Positions 35,182 through 43,940 of a stretch of DNA of 64,000 nucleotides are shown piece after piece. Source of the DNA: Mariniradius saccharolyticus AK6 (lineage in GTDB: Bacteria > Bacteroidota > Bacteroidia > Cytophagales > Cyclobacteriaceae); NCBI RefSeq assembly GCF_000330725.2, contig NZ_AMZY02000005.1, positions 173,382-237,381 on the forward strand, given 5' to 3'. How positions within the stretch are numbered: the stretch's first letter is position 1; each line of letters starts with the position of its first letter. Made by a program: the position numbers and the translations under genes. The notes under the pieces are model-generated. The model saw nothing but the letters and a program-made list of their open reading frames with translations. It did no database searches and was not told the origin of the DNA.

Positions 35182-36816
35182 CTATTTGTCGTTCCCGAAA
35201 AACCGGTCGTGAAACTTGTACCGCGCATCGTCCAATGCTTTGATGGACTTCGACTCTGTATCAATGAGCATCACCGGCGGCTTCGGATCGCTAGCAGTTG
35301 CTTTGGGCCATTCGGGAAGATTCGGTCCGTTTGGATTTCCGGTTTTGACAAAATTCGTGAAGTACTCAAACATCGTATCCGAGGTTTTGTAATCATCCGC
35401 CGTCCAAGCAAATTCCTTGATTCGCTCCAAGTTGCCCATGGCATATTCTATCTCTGCGGCATGGGGTGCGCCAAGGTCTTTTGGTCGGGGAGGGGCATTG
35501 GAAGGCCGCTTGGAAGTACCGCCTGCGAGCCCGGCCTCCATGCTTTCGTCGACCAATGGCGGACGGATTTTGGCATACAAGTATCGGTAGACCGGCTGAC
35601 TGGAATTTCTCAAATGCAGATCAAACCACTTCCAAGTACTGTAGGAAATGAACCTGTCTCCCGCCAAAGCCATGGCAGAATAGGCAACTTGCTCTTCCGT
35701 GTCGTGAGGATACAATTTCAATACCTCTTCGAAGTCCTTTGGATAGGCCTGCTTTACCTTAGCGATAAAATTCTCCTTGGTATTGGGCAGTCCCTGCATA
35801 AATGCCGCTCCCGGGTTCTCTTGGGTATTCCATCCTAGCAAAAGGGGAACTTGGGCCTGCTCGCGGGCATTGAATATCTCCACCAAGGACTTGGGTAATA
35901 GATAGCCATCCAAAACCACCGGGAATCCAAACCTCCCCGACTCGTTGTACATTTCGTAGATCTCGCGGGTGCTGAGCTTTCGCGCCTCGGCAATGTTTTT
36001 TACTCCAAATTTCTTAAAAAACTCCTCACCGATCTTTTCTGCTTCCGCCAGCGGAACCGGTGCCAATGCCGAAACACCTGAACCACTTTCACCAATGGCG
36101 CCTGCGATCATATTTCTGGAAAGCGGTGATGCCATCTGATAGCTTACCGATATCGAGCCGGCGGATTCACCAGCAATTGTGATCTTCTTCGGATCACCGC
36201 CAAATGCCGCGATGTTGTCATAAACCCACTTCAAACCCAAGGATTGGTCCAAAAGACCATAGTTGCCGGATGCTTTGTAAGTGGATTCTGCGCTCAGCTC
36301 GGGATGGGCCAGGAAGCCGAAGATGTTCAGGCGATAGTTGACCGTAACCACGACAACGCCTTTTTTGGCCATATTTTCTCCATCATAGCGCGGTTCGGAA
36401 GCATCTCCCGCCACGAATCCGCCGCCAAAGAAGTAGACCAACACAGGCAAATCCTTGGTATTCCGACTTGCCGGCGTCCACACATTCAGGTACAAACAAT
36501 CCTCGTTGACGCCATTGGACCGGGAGTTCATATCGCCCCAGATAAGCTTCTGTACCGGTCTCGGCCCAAAATCCTTGGTCTTCAATACGCCAGTCCAGTT
36601 ATCCATCGGCTGCGGCGCTTTCCATCGGAGTTCCCCGATTGGCGGCTTCGCAAAAGGAATCCCAAAATACTTTTGAACACCGGTACGGGTATCCAGATTT
36701 CCTTCCACTACACCATTTTTTGTTGCAATTTGGACAGGAAATCCGTCCCTCCCTTGCGCCCACGCGATGCTCGCGAGGCCAAAGACCAAAAGGCTGGTTA
36801 TAAACATTTTTTTCAT
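35182..36816 (-). CDS. Secreted type-B carboxylesterase
   Basis: This is a protein of 544 residues with a signal peptide (MKKMFITSLLVFGLASIAWA). Type-B features are YFGIPFAKPPIGELRWKAPQ, EDCLYLNVWTP, the oxyanion FFGGGF and the nucleophile elbow TIAGESAGSISVSYQ. The C-terminal catalytic His is likely in the stretch RPKDLGAPHAAEIEYAMG. It hydrolyses esters in the periplasm or outside, for example acetyl or feruloyl decorations of plant glycans. Divergent from a Nudix-type regulator across a palindromic operator, which probably controls it. Confidence 0.93.
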   Translation of the reverse strand: MKKMFITSLLVFGLASIAWAQGRDGFPVQIATKNGVVEGNLDTRTGVQKYFGIPFAKPPIGELRWKAPQPMDNWTGVLKTKDFGPRPVQKLIWGDMNSRSNGVNEDCLYLNVWTPASRNTKDLPVLVYFFGGGFVAGDASEPRYDGENMAKKGVVVVTVNYRLNIFGFLAHPELSAESTYKASGNYGLLDQSLGLKWVYDNIAAFGGDPKKITIAGESAGSISVSYQMASPLSRNMIAGAIGESGSGVSALAPVPLAEAEKIGEEFFKKFGVKNIAEARKLSTREIYEMYNESGRFGFPVVLDGYLLPKSLVEIFNAREQAQVPLLLGWNTQENPGAAFMQGLPNTKENFIAKVKQAYPKDFEEVLKLYPHDTEEQVAYSAMALAGDRFISYSTWKWFDLHLRNSSQPVYRYLYAKIRPPLVDESMEAGLAGGTSKRPSNAPPRPKDLGAPHAAEIEYAMGNLERIKEFAWTADDYKTSDTMFEYFTNFVKTGNPNGPNLPEWPKATASDPKPPVMLIDTESKSIKALDDARYKFHDRFFGNDK

Positions 36817-36824
36817 GAATGGGC

Positions 36825-36832
36825 TAGATTTG
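36825..36832 (+). promoter_or_regulatory. Possible -7 element for the Nudix-type regulator gene
   Basis: TAGATTTG matches TAnnTTTG and lies 6 bases before the operator palindrome, so a bound repressor would cover the start site of the regulator's own transcript. The leader would be about 75 bases long. Confidence 0.4.
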
Positions 36833-36837
36833 AGTCT

Positions 36838-36858
36838 ATTGTTTCACTGTGAGACAAT
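36838..36858. promoter_or_regulatory. Palindromic operator between esterase and regulator genes
   Basis: A 21-bp near-perfect palindrome has half-sites ATTGTTTCAC and GTGAGACAAT around a central T; 9 of 10 positions pair. It lies 22 bases before the carboxylesterase start and 58 before the regulator start. Nudix-type regulators (NrtR/AraR group) bind palindromes of about this length. Confidence 0.65.
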
Positions 36859-36915
36859 ATAAATTGTTTTCAAACAAAAATCCTATTTATTTGCTACCAA
36901 ATCGCCTTGCCTTTC

Positions 36916-37617
36916 ATGCCGCTTCCCGAAGCCAATTCCTATTTGTCCCACATTGCCTACGATTCCGTAGTGTTTGGTTTTTCCAAAGGAAAATTGAAAA
37001 TCCTGCTTATGGAATACCATGCTACCGGTTGGTTTGCGCTGCCGGGAGGATTTGTCCTGCGGGACGAAAACCTCGACGATGCCGTCCTGCGTGGCCTGCG
37101 GGAAAGGACAGGAATAGCCGAGATTTACCTCGAGCAATTCCATACGTTTGGGAGTGTGGCCCGATTCCAACCGGCCGTGATGAAGACGATTTTGGAAGCC
37201 AATGGCTACACCCTTCCTGAGGACTATTGGCTTTTGGACAGGTTCGTGACGGTGGCGTATTATGCATTGATAGACTACGAAAAGGTAACTTTGAATCCTG
37301 ATTCCCTATCCGATTCGATGGCTTGGTATGATGTCAATGCGCTGCCCGAATTGATTTTGGACCATCGGCAAATCGTGGAAAAAGCACTCCAAACCTTGCG
37401 CTTCAACTTGGATAGAAAACTGATCGGGGGAAATCTTTTGCCGGAAAAATTCACGATGAACGAGCTGCAGGCAGTCTATGAAGCGATTTTGGGCGAAAAA
37501 CTCCGCAGGACAAGTTTCCAAAGGAAAATGCTCAGCATGGAGATTCTCGAACGCCACGAAAAACGCTTCAGCGGCAAAAACCACAAGGCACCCTACCTAT
37601 ACAGCTTCAAGCAATAG
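36916..37617 (+). CDS. NrtR/AraR-type transcriptional regulator (Nudix fold + winged helix)
   Basis: This is a protein of 233 residues, starting at the ATG at 36916 (MPLPEANSYLSH); a TTG at 36907 is possible. The N-terminal Nudix domain has GGFVLRDENLDDAVL and RGLRERTGI. The catalytic REUxEE box is degraded (Glu after Arg is Gly, EE is ER), so it should bind rather than hydrolyse a ligand. The C-terminal winged helix is visible as TMNELQAVYEAILGEKL and RTSFQRKMLSM. Bacteroidota relatives sense arabinose or other sugars. It probably controls the divergent carboxylesterase and itself. Confidence 0.9.
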   Translation: MPLPEANSYLSHIAYDSVVFGFSKGKLKILLMEYHATGWFALPGGFVLRDENLDDAVLRGLRERTGIAEIYLEQFHTFGSVARFQPAVMKTILEANGYTLPEDYWLLDRFVTVAYYALIDYEKVTLNPDSLSDSMAWYDVNALPELILDHRQIVEKALQTLRFNLDRKLIGGNLLPEKFTMNELQAVYEAILGEKLRRTSFQRKMLSMEILERHEKRFSGKNHKAPYLYSFKQ

Positions 37618-37814
37618 GGAACACTTCTCGTTAATTTTTCTATTAGGCAGCTTTTTGACCAAACATGTAGCGGCGCTGCAGCGTTTAGCCTTTGTTGGCA
37701 TGGTTTTTTCAATACGAAAAAAATAATCCCAAACACATTAAACCCTATCGGATAAGTGAAGTCTAACCCGCGTTTATAAAACCAAACACATTCATCTAAA
37801 CTAATTCAATTACT

Positions 37815-38396
37815 ATGAAAATGCTGATTTCCCTCTCCCTCGTCCTGATTTCCTGGATGTTTACCGAAGCCATAGCTCCTGTCACCGTCAGTACCACTGA
37901 AAGTACGATTACCTGGAAGGCCGCCAAAGTTACCGGCGAGCATTATGGCAAAGTGAAGCTTTCCGATGCCAAGATGGACTATGCCAACGGTAAGATCACC
38001 GGCGGTTCCTTCGAAATGGACATGACCAGCATCACAGTCGAAGACATCACCGATGCCAACTCCAACAAGAGACTGACAGACCACTTGAAGTCTGATGATT
38101 TCTTTTCTGTAGAAAAATTCAACAAATCCAGCTTCAAGATCAAAGAGGCGAAATCCAGCAACGGCAAAGACTACCAAATCACCGGTGACCTGACCATCAA
38201 AGGCATCACAAATCCCGTGACATTCCCTGCTAAGGTTGAGGTCGTAGGCGGCAAGATCACCGCGACAGCAAAAATCACCTTTGACAGGACTAAATTCGAC
38301 ATCAAATACCGTTCTGGAAGCTACTTCGAAAACCTCGCCGACAAGCTCATCTATGATGAAGTCAGCTTGGACGTGAAGTTGGTTGCCAACAGCTAA
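37815..38396 (+). CDS. YceI-family periplasmic lipid-binding protein
   Basis: This is a protein of 193 residues with a signal peptide (MKMLISLSLVLISWMFTEA). The YceI barrel is clear: STITWKAAKVTGEHYGKVKL, GSFEMDMTSI, LTDHLKSDDFFSVEKF, GDLTIKGITNPVTFPAKVE and FDRTKFDIKYRSGSYF. Family members bind isoprenoid or amide lipids in a long pocket. The His in DHLKSDDFF is the usual conserved position. It is a single-gene unit between 197 unremarkable bases and an intrinsic terminator. Confidence 0.94.
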   Translation: MKMLISLSLVLISWMFTEAIAPVTVSTTESTITWKAAKVTGEHYGKVKLSDAKMDYANGKITGGSFEMDMTSITVEDITDANSNKRLTDHLKSDDFFSVEKFNKSSFKIKEAKSSNGKDYQITGDLTIKGITNPVTFPAKVEVVGGKITATAKITFDRTKFDIKYRSGSYFENLADKLIYDEVSLDVKLVANS

Positions 38397-38421
38397 GAAA
38401 CCAAACTATCCGACTATTGAG

Positions 38422-38450
38422 ACCCAGCGCCAAAAGCGTTGGGTTTTTTT
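38422..38450 (+). terminator. Intrinsic terminator, first copy of a duplicated pair
   Basis: The stem ACCCAGCGC / GCGTTGGGT (one G-T pair) with loop CAAAA is followed by seven T, after the YceI gene. A 27-base core is identical to the terminator at 39811-39839. Confidence 0.9.
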
Positions 38451-38703
38451 GCATTTTCCCGGCTCGAGTCAGGCTCATTATCAAAGGCCTTTTATTAAAA
38501 TTCCTCCCTAACATCGGCATTCCGTTCGATATTGTTTTTCAACTCTGAGTTTCCTGTTGATGTTCGGATTTATCCTTCGAAGAATTAATTGACGCTGTCA
38601 TAAGCGGTAAAATCACCTATGAGTTAAGAATTTGTTAACTTCTGAAATCTGATCCGGGGACACTTGGAAAAATCGCCTAACACCATTACTTTAGATAAAA
38701 ATC
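38451..38703. other. Intergenic stretch before the poly-C gene
   Basis: These 253 bases lie between the YceI terminator and the lipoprotein promoter. They are AT-rich, stops occur in all frames, and I see no gene or structured RNA. Confidence 0.5.
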
Positions 38704-38711
38704 TAATTTTG
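38704..38711 (+). promoter_or_regulatory. Probable promoter -7 element of the PD40 lipoprotein gene
   Basis: TAATTTTG matches TAnnTTTG. Transcription would begin near 38717, at or next to the upstream ATG, so the poly-C tract would lie within the transcript. Confidence 0.45.
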
Positions 38712-38733
38712 CTGTTATGGCAAGTATACTAGT

Positions 38734-38746
38734 CCCCCCCCCCCCC
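38734..38746 (+). repeat. Homopolymer tract of 13 C
   Basis: An uninterrupted run of 13 C sits between an ATG at 38717 and the TTG start at 38763. At 13 C the ATG frame stops at TAA 38759-38761. At 12 or 15 C the same ATG would run in frame into the lipoprotein gene. See findings. Confidence 0.9.
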
Positions 38747-38762
38747 GCAAAAAAAGTTTAAA

Positions 38763-39761
38763 TTGAGAAGGATTCTCCCAATATTGACCCTGCTTGTCGT
38801 TTCCAATGCATGCGATCGCGACAGATACCCTCAAGGAATATTTCCGGAAAATCCTATCAACCTGTCAGATGTAAACTCGCCCTTTGACGATATCAATTCA
38901 GATATTCCTTTTGTTGGCCACTCTGTTTACTTGGTATTTTCGACAAATCGTGCAAATTCTCAAACAATGGATTTCAACCTGACGCTGTTCCCTGTTGATT
39001 TCACTTGGGATAAAACGGATGGAATATTATCAGTTTCCCGTTCAAATACGCTGTTTGATGATACTTATACGTCTTTTTTAAACTTGGTAAGGAGGACTGA
39101 ATCCACGGCGCACGAAAAGGGTCCCTACACTTTCTTGGAAAACCAAAAGAACAGTATCCTCATCTTTAGCCGAGAGATAAATGGGAAGTACAGTCTTTTT
39201 ACGGAACAAGAAGTAGCCATCCCCAATGCTAAAGTCACGAACCAGCATCAGATAATGGACGAGGTATCCAATGAAATGTATCCAAGCTTTTATGGAAGAA
39301 ATTTCAAGAAGGGGGCTGAGCAATCTACCCAAGGAAAGCCCGAAAAACTGATTTTTTCCTCAGATCGTGACGGTTCATTCGATATTTACGAGGTAGACAT
39401 TCCCTCCGGTGACACTCCAATGCAATTTTTGACCGACGAGCGCCCCAAAGCTATCAGGAAGCTAGGTATTAACACCGCTAGCAACGATCATATGCCTTTT
39501 ATGTTCGGGGACTTGTTGGTTTTTTCTTCCGACAGGCCTGGGGGATTTGGTGGATATGACCTCTATTATTCGATCAAAACAGAAACAGGCTGGGCTGAAC
39601 CCGTAAATATGGGGCCACGTGTCAACTCGGAATATGATGAATACCGCCCAATAGTCTCAGAACATGCTAACTTCACCAACCGACTCATGATCTTCTCATC
39701 GAACCGTCCAGGCGGTCTCGGAGGTTTTGATCTATATTTTGTCGGAATTCCTAAACCTTGA
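38763..39761 (+). CDS. PD40 (WD40-like beta-propeller) lipoprotein
   Basis: This is a protein of 332 residues from a TTG start, giving RRILPILTLLVVSNACDR with a possible lipobox at Cys17. An ATG at 38717 becomes in-frame only if the poly-C tract changes length. PD40 blades are visible as KLIFSSDRDGSFDIYEVD, LLVFSSDRPGGFGGYDLYY and LMIFSSNRPGGLGGFDLYF. Such propellers occur in outer-membrane lipoproteins and in OmpA-type proteins linked to peptidoglycan. It is bracketed by duplicate terminators and stands alone, so it may have been inserted here. Confidence 0.85.
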   Translation: MRRILPILTLLVVSNACDRDRYPQGIFPENPINLSDVNSPFDDINSDIPFVGHSVYLVFSTNRANSQTMDFNLTLFPVDFTWDKTDGILSVSRSNTLFDDTYTSFLNLVRRTESTAHEKGPYTFLENQKNSILIFSREINGKYSLFTEQEVAIPNAKVTNQHQIMDEVSNEMYPSFYGRNFKKGAEQSTQGKPEKLIFSSDRDGSFDIYEVDIPSGDTPMQFLTDERPKAIRKLGINTASNDHMPFMFGDLLVFSSDRPGGFGGYDLYYSIKTETGWAEPVNMGPRVNSEYDEYRPIVSEHANFTNRLMIFSSNRPGGLGGFDLYFVGIPKP

Positions 39762-39810
39762 CTCTAAGGCATCAACGCTATAATCCCAAACAATGGATTG
39801 AGACTACAAA

Positions 39811-39839
39811 AGCCCAGCGCCAAAAGCGTTGGGTTTTTT
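39811..39839 (+). terminator. Intrinsic terminator, second copy of a duplicated pair
   Basis: CCCAGCGC / GCGTTGGG with loop CAAAA and six T is identical over 27 bases to 38423-38449. The preceding ATTGAGAC is also shared, but here it is separated from the stem by eight extra bases. Confidence 0.9.
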
Positions 39840-39910
39840 GTTTAACAAACATTTGCAATAATTAGAAACCATAGGCAGGGATAGACGAGCGGTTTTAGTA
39901 ATTTAGCCCC

Positions 39911-41635
39911 ATGGAGTACAAATGGATCATTCGCGAAAAAGCAAACGCCAAAGCCGTCGAATCCCTTGGAAAAGAGATCAACGTCAATCCGATCTTGGCC
40001 AATATGCTGGTCAATCGGGCCGTGGATAGCTTCCAGAAGGCGAAGGATTTTTTCCGTCCGGATTTGGATAAGCTCCATGACCCCTTCCTGATGAAGGATA
40101 TGGATAAGGCCGTCCATCGCCTCCACTACGCCATCCAAAACGATGAAAAAATCCTGGTCTACGGGGACTATGACGTGGACGGGACGACTTCCGTGGCCAT
40201 GGTGTACGATTACCTGCGCCGGTTTTACGACAAAGTTGATTTTTATATCCCCGATCGCTACAAGGAAGGCTATGGCATCTCCGAGCGTGGTGTCCGCTGG
40301 GCGGCGGAAAACGGCTTCAACTTGGTCATTTCGCTGGACTGCGGCATCAAGGCCATTGAAAAAGTCCAGCTCGCCAAAGACCTGGGCGTAGACTTTATCA
40401 TCTGCGACCACCATACGCCCGGCGATATCCTCCCGCCTGCGATCGCGATTTTGGATCCGAAGCGGCAGGACTGCGAATACCCCTACAAGGAGCTCAGTGG
40501 CTGCGGCGTGGGATTCAAGCTTTTGGAAGCCCTGTCCGCCTATCGAAAGGAAGATCCTGCCCGTGTGATGGCTTACTTGGATTTGCTTGCCGTGAGTATT
40601 GCCGCGGATATCGTGCCGATCACGGGCGAAAACAGGATCTTCACCTTCTACGGCATCGAGCGGATCAACAACAACCCAAGACCGGGAATCAAGGCCCTGA
40701 TCTTGCGCAGCAAAATCGAAAAGGACATCGGGATATCCGACATCGTGTTCAAAATTGGCCCGAGAATCAACGCCTCCGGTCGCCTCGAGCACGCCAAAGC
40801 CTCGGTCGAATTGCTCATTTCCCAAGATCTTGAAGACGCGCTTGAGCGTGCAGAGCTTGTGGACACGGTGAATGCGGCAAGGAAAAATTTTGACGAAAAC
40901 ATCACGAAAGAAGCCCTCTCCATGATCCAAAGCATGGAGGAAGTATACCAACGGAAAACCACCGTGCTTTTTAAGGAAGATTGGCACAAAGGCGTGATCG
41001 GAATCGTGGCCTCCCGCTGCATCGAGAAATTTTACCGCCCGACGATCATCCTCACCGAGTCCAACAGCAAGGCTACAGGGAGCGCGAGATCGGTGTTTGA
41101 TTTCGACATCTACGAGGCCATCAGCGAATGCAGTGATCTGCTGGAGCAGTTTGGCGGACACAAGTACGCAGCGGGCCTCACCTTGTCGGTGGACAAGGTG
41201 CCTGCGTTCCAGGCGAAGTTTGAGGAAGTCGTCAGCGCGCGGATCGATGAAATCCACCGCATGCCCGTCCTCGAAATCGACGACGAAATCCTTCTCGACC
41301 AGATCAATTACAAATTCTACAATATCCTGAAGCAAATGGCACCATTCGGTCCCGGCAACCCGGAGCCGATCTTTTGTGTCAAACAGGTCTATGCCGAAGA
41401 CGTGAAAATCCTCAAAGAAAAACACCTCCGATTCAACGTCGTGCAGGATGGGCAGCAAACCAAACCTGTCTGTATCGCCTTTGGGATGGCTGACCAAAGC
41501 ATCTACCCCGACGAAATCATCATCAAGATGCTCAATCGGAAGATGCGCTTCGACCTTGCTTTTGAAATCAGGGAAAATACCTTCAGGAATACCAGTTCCC
41601 TCCAACTATACGTGAAAGACATCAAATTTGACTAG
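39911..41635 (+). CDS. recJ: Single-stranded-DNA exonuclease RecJ
   Basis: This is a protein of 574 residues, full length. DHH-family motifs are YGDYDVDGTTS (Asp86, 88, 90), ISLDCGI, CDHHTPG (about 164-170), GPRINASGRLEHA, KGVIGIVASR and the DHHA1 region FGGHKYAAGLTL. RecJ degrades single-stranded DNA 5' to 3' with Mn or Mg and acts in recombination and mismatch repair. The OB-fold region has APFGPGNPEPIF. The lptB gene begins 3 bases after the stop, so the two are cotranscribed. Confidence 0.96.
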   Translation: MEYKWIIREKANAKAVESLGKEINVNPILANMLVNRAVDSFQKAKDFFRPDLDKLHDPFLMKDMDKAVHRLHYAIQNDEKILVYGDYDVDGTTSVAMVYDYLRRFYDKVDFYIPDRYKEGYGISERGVRWAAENGFNLVISLDCGIKAIEKVQLAKDLGVDFIICDHHTPGDILPPAIAILDPKRQDCEYPYKELSGCGVGFKLLEALSAYRKEDPARVMAYLDLLAVSIAADIVPITGENRIFTFYGIERINNNPRPGIKALILRSKIEKDIGISDIVFKIGPRINASGRLEHAKASVELLISQDLEDALERAELVDTVNAARKNFDENITKEALSMIQSMEEVYQRKTTVLFKEDWHKGVIGIVASRCIEKFYRPTIILTESNSKATGSARSVFDFDIYEAISECSDLLEQFGGHKYAAGLTLSVDKVPAFQAKFEEVVSARIDEIHRMPVLEIDDEILLDQINYKFYNILKQMAPFGPGNPEPIFCVKQVYAEDVKILKEKHLRFNVVQDGQQTKPVCIAFGMADQSIYPDEIIIKMLNRKMRFDLAFEIRENTFRNTSSLQLYVKDIKFD

Positions 41636-41638
41636 TGC

Positions 41639-42376
41639 ATGAAGCTACGGGCAGATCACCTGATCAAGATTTACAAAGGAAGAAAAGTCGTCAACAACCT
41701 GTCCATCGAGGTGGAACAGGGCGAAATCGTCGGTCTCTTGGGACCAAACGGTGCAGGAAAGACGACTTCATTTTACATGATCGTGGGACTCATCAAACCC
41801 GACGAAGGCGTCATCCACCTGGAAGACCAAGACATCACCAAGCTCCCGATGTACAAGCGTGCCAAGCTGGGAATCGGCTATTTGGCGCAGGAAGCATCGG
41901 TATTTAGAAAATTGTCCGTAGAGGAAAATATCCTCGCCGTGCTGGAAATGACCAACAAAACCAAAGCCGAGCGCAAGGAAAAGGTAGAGACCTTGTTGGA
42001 GGAATTCAGCCTCACGCATGTGCGCAAAAACCTCGGCATGGTGCTATCCGGAGGCGAGCGCCGTAGGACCGAAATCGCGCGTGCTTTGGCCGTAGACCCC
42101 AAGTTCGTATTGCTGGACGAACCTTTTGCTGGCGTGGACCCGATTGCGGTCGAGGAAATCCAAACCATCGTCGCCAAGCTCAAGACCAAAAACATCGGCA
42201 TCCTCATCACCGACCACAACGTCAACGAAACGCTGTCGATTACCGACCGGGCGTACCTGATGTTTGAAGGAAAACTGCTGAAAGCCGGGACGGCAGAGGA
42301 ACTCGCAGCCGACGAACAGGTACGCAGGGTCTACCTTGGCCAACATTTTGAACTCAAAAGAAAAGTCTTCACCTGA
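41639..42376 (+). CDS. lptB: LPS export ABC transporter ATP-binding protein LptB
   Basis: This is a protein of 245 residues. Walker A is [15 protein letters not shown] (about 34-48), the signature [15 protein letters not shown], Walker [14 protein letters not shown] and the switch His in [26 protein letters not shown] and [17 protein letters not shown] mark the LptB/YhbG group. It powers LPS transport by LptFG from the inner membrane. The stop TGA overlaps the GH3 start (TGATG), coupling the two. Confidence 0.96.
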   Translation: MKLRADHLIKIYKGRKVVNNLSIEVEQGEIVGLLGPNGAGKTTSFYMIVGLIKPDEGVIHLEDQDITKLPMYKRAKLGIGYLAQEASVFRKLSVEENILAVLEMTNKTKAERKEKVETLLEEFSLTHVRKNLGMVLSGGERRRTEIARALAVDPKFVLLDEPFAGVDPIAVEEIQTIVAKLKTKNIGILITDHNVNETLSITDRAYLMFEGKLLKAGTAEELAADEQVRRVYLGQHFELKRKVFT

Positions 42377-43893
42377 TGGAAGTGATCAACACTTTTATGA
42401 CCTGGGTCTTCAAGAACCGCATCGGTCAGATCGAGAATTTCATGCACCATCCGATCGCCGTGCAGACGCAGGTATTCGAAGACTTGATCGAAAAGGCCAA
42501 GCGCACAGAAATTGGGAGAAAGTTCCATTTTTCCGACATTAAAAATCACAGGGATTTCGCTTCCCAAGTACCCATCCACGACTACGAGCAGATCAAACCC
42601 TACATCGAAAAGACCATGCGGGGCGAGCAAAATGTACTATGGCCCACGGATATCTATTGGTTTTCGAAATCCTCGGGTACCACGGGCAGCCGCTCCAAGT
42701 ACATTCCCGTCTCCCAGGAATCACTGGAAGATTGCCATTTCAAGGGCGGAAAGGACATGCTCTCGCTCTATGTCAACAACTATCCCGACACCAAACTCTT
42801 CACGGGAAAAAGCCTCAGCATTGGCGGCAGCCTTGCCAATAATCCGCTGGATGCCGAAAACGACAGCCAAGTCGGGGATATCTCTGCGGTTATCATGCAC
42901 AATTTGCCTCTGTGGGCACAGTTTGCGCGGACACCGAGTCTGGACGTGGCGCTCATGAGCGAGTGGGAGTCCAAAATCGAGCGCATGGCCTACGAAGTCA
43001 TGGACGAAAATGTCGTCAGCATCTCCGGCGTGCCTACTTGGACGGTGGTCTTGATTAGGCGGATTTTGGAAATCAAAAAGGCAAAGAACATCCTCGAGGT
43101 CTGGCCCAATTTGGAAGTGTTTTTTCACGGTGCCGTGGCTTTTGGACCTTACAGGAATCTCTTTGCGGAGCTGATTCCCTCGCCCAAAATGCACTATGTC
43201 GAGACCTACAACGCCTCCGAGGGATTCTTCGGCATCCAGGACCAAAAGGATTCCGACGAACTGCTGTTGATGTTGGATTATGGGATTTTCTACGAATTCA
43301 TTCCCATGGAAGAATGGGAAAAGGAAAACCCGAAGGTAATCACGCTCGGAGATGTGGAGATCGGGAAAAACTACGCCATGGTCATCAGTACCAACGGCGG
43401 ACTTTGGCGGTACAAGATCGGTGATACGGTCAAATTCACCCATACCAGCCCTTACCGGTTCAGGATTTCGGGCCGGACCAAGCATTTCATCAATGCATTT
43501 GGCGAGGAAGTCATTGTCGAAAATGCCGAGCAGGCGATCCAAAAAGCCGCCGAATCCACCGGGGCGATTATCCTCAACTTCACGGCAGCACCCGTCTATT
43601 TCGGAGATTCCAAAAGCAAGGCCGCCCACGAGTGGGTGATCGAGTTTGGCAGGATGCCATCGGACAGAGCAGTTTTTTCAACAATACTTGACGATACACT
43701 CCGAGCTGTCAACTCGGACTATGATGCCAAGCGGTACAAGGACTTAGCCTTGGTCGCGCCCAAAATCCACTTTGCCGAAGAGGGCTTATTCGAAAAATGG
43801 CTCAAGTCCAAAGGCAAACTCGGCGGCCAAAACAAGGTTCCCCGCCTTTCCAACAACCGTGAGTATATCGAGGAGGTGTTGGGGATGATGTAA
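42376..43893 (+). CDS. GH3-family acyl-adenylate-forming protein
   Basis: This is a protein of 505 residues with the three ATP-binding motifs of GH3 enzymes: SSGTTGSRSKYIPVSQ, VETYNASEGFFGIQD and RFRISGRTKHFINAFGEEVI. Plant GH3 enzymes join amino acids to jasmonate or auxin. Bacterial members, common in Bacteroidota, have unknown substrates. Translational coupling to lptB by a TGATG overlap suggests a link with envelope biogenesis, but that is inference. Length is close to that expected for the family and no motif is missing. Confidence 0.93.
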   Translation: MEVINTFMTWVFKNRIGQIENFMHHPIAVQTQVFEDLIEKAKRTEIGRKFHFSDIKNHRDFASQVPIHDYEQIKPYIEKTMRGEQNVLWPTDIYWFSKSSGTTGSRSKYIPVSQESLEDCHFKGGKDMLSLYVNNYPDTKLFTGKSLSIGGSLANNPLDAENDSQVGDISAVIMHNLPLWAQFARTPSLDVALMSEWESKIERMAYEVMDENVVSISGVPTWTVVLIRRILEIKKAKNILEVWPNLEVFFHGAVAFGPYRNLFAELIPSPKMHYVETYNASEGFFGIQDQKDSDELLLMLDYGIFYEFIPMEEWEKENPKVITLGDVEIGKNYAMVISTNGGLWRYKIGDTVKFTHTSPYRFRISGRTKHFINAFGEEVIVENAEQAIQKAAESTGAIILNFTAAPVYFGDSKSKAAHEWVIEFGRMPSDRAVFSTILDDTLRAVNSDYDAKRYKDLALVAPKIHFAEEGLFEKWLKSKGKLGGQNKVPRLSNNREYIEEVLGMM

Positions 43894-43940
43894 GTCCAAT
43901 GACATTAGGGCTTTCGTCATAAAATTCCAATTTTGCCAGT

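Noticed and set aside
39842..41605. A 587-codon open frame on the minus strand opposite recJ
   Set aside because: It lies entirely antisense to recJ, which has all DHH motifs. The translated antisense protein has no recognisable domain; the frame is a by-product of recJ codon bias.
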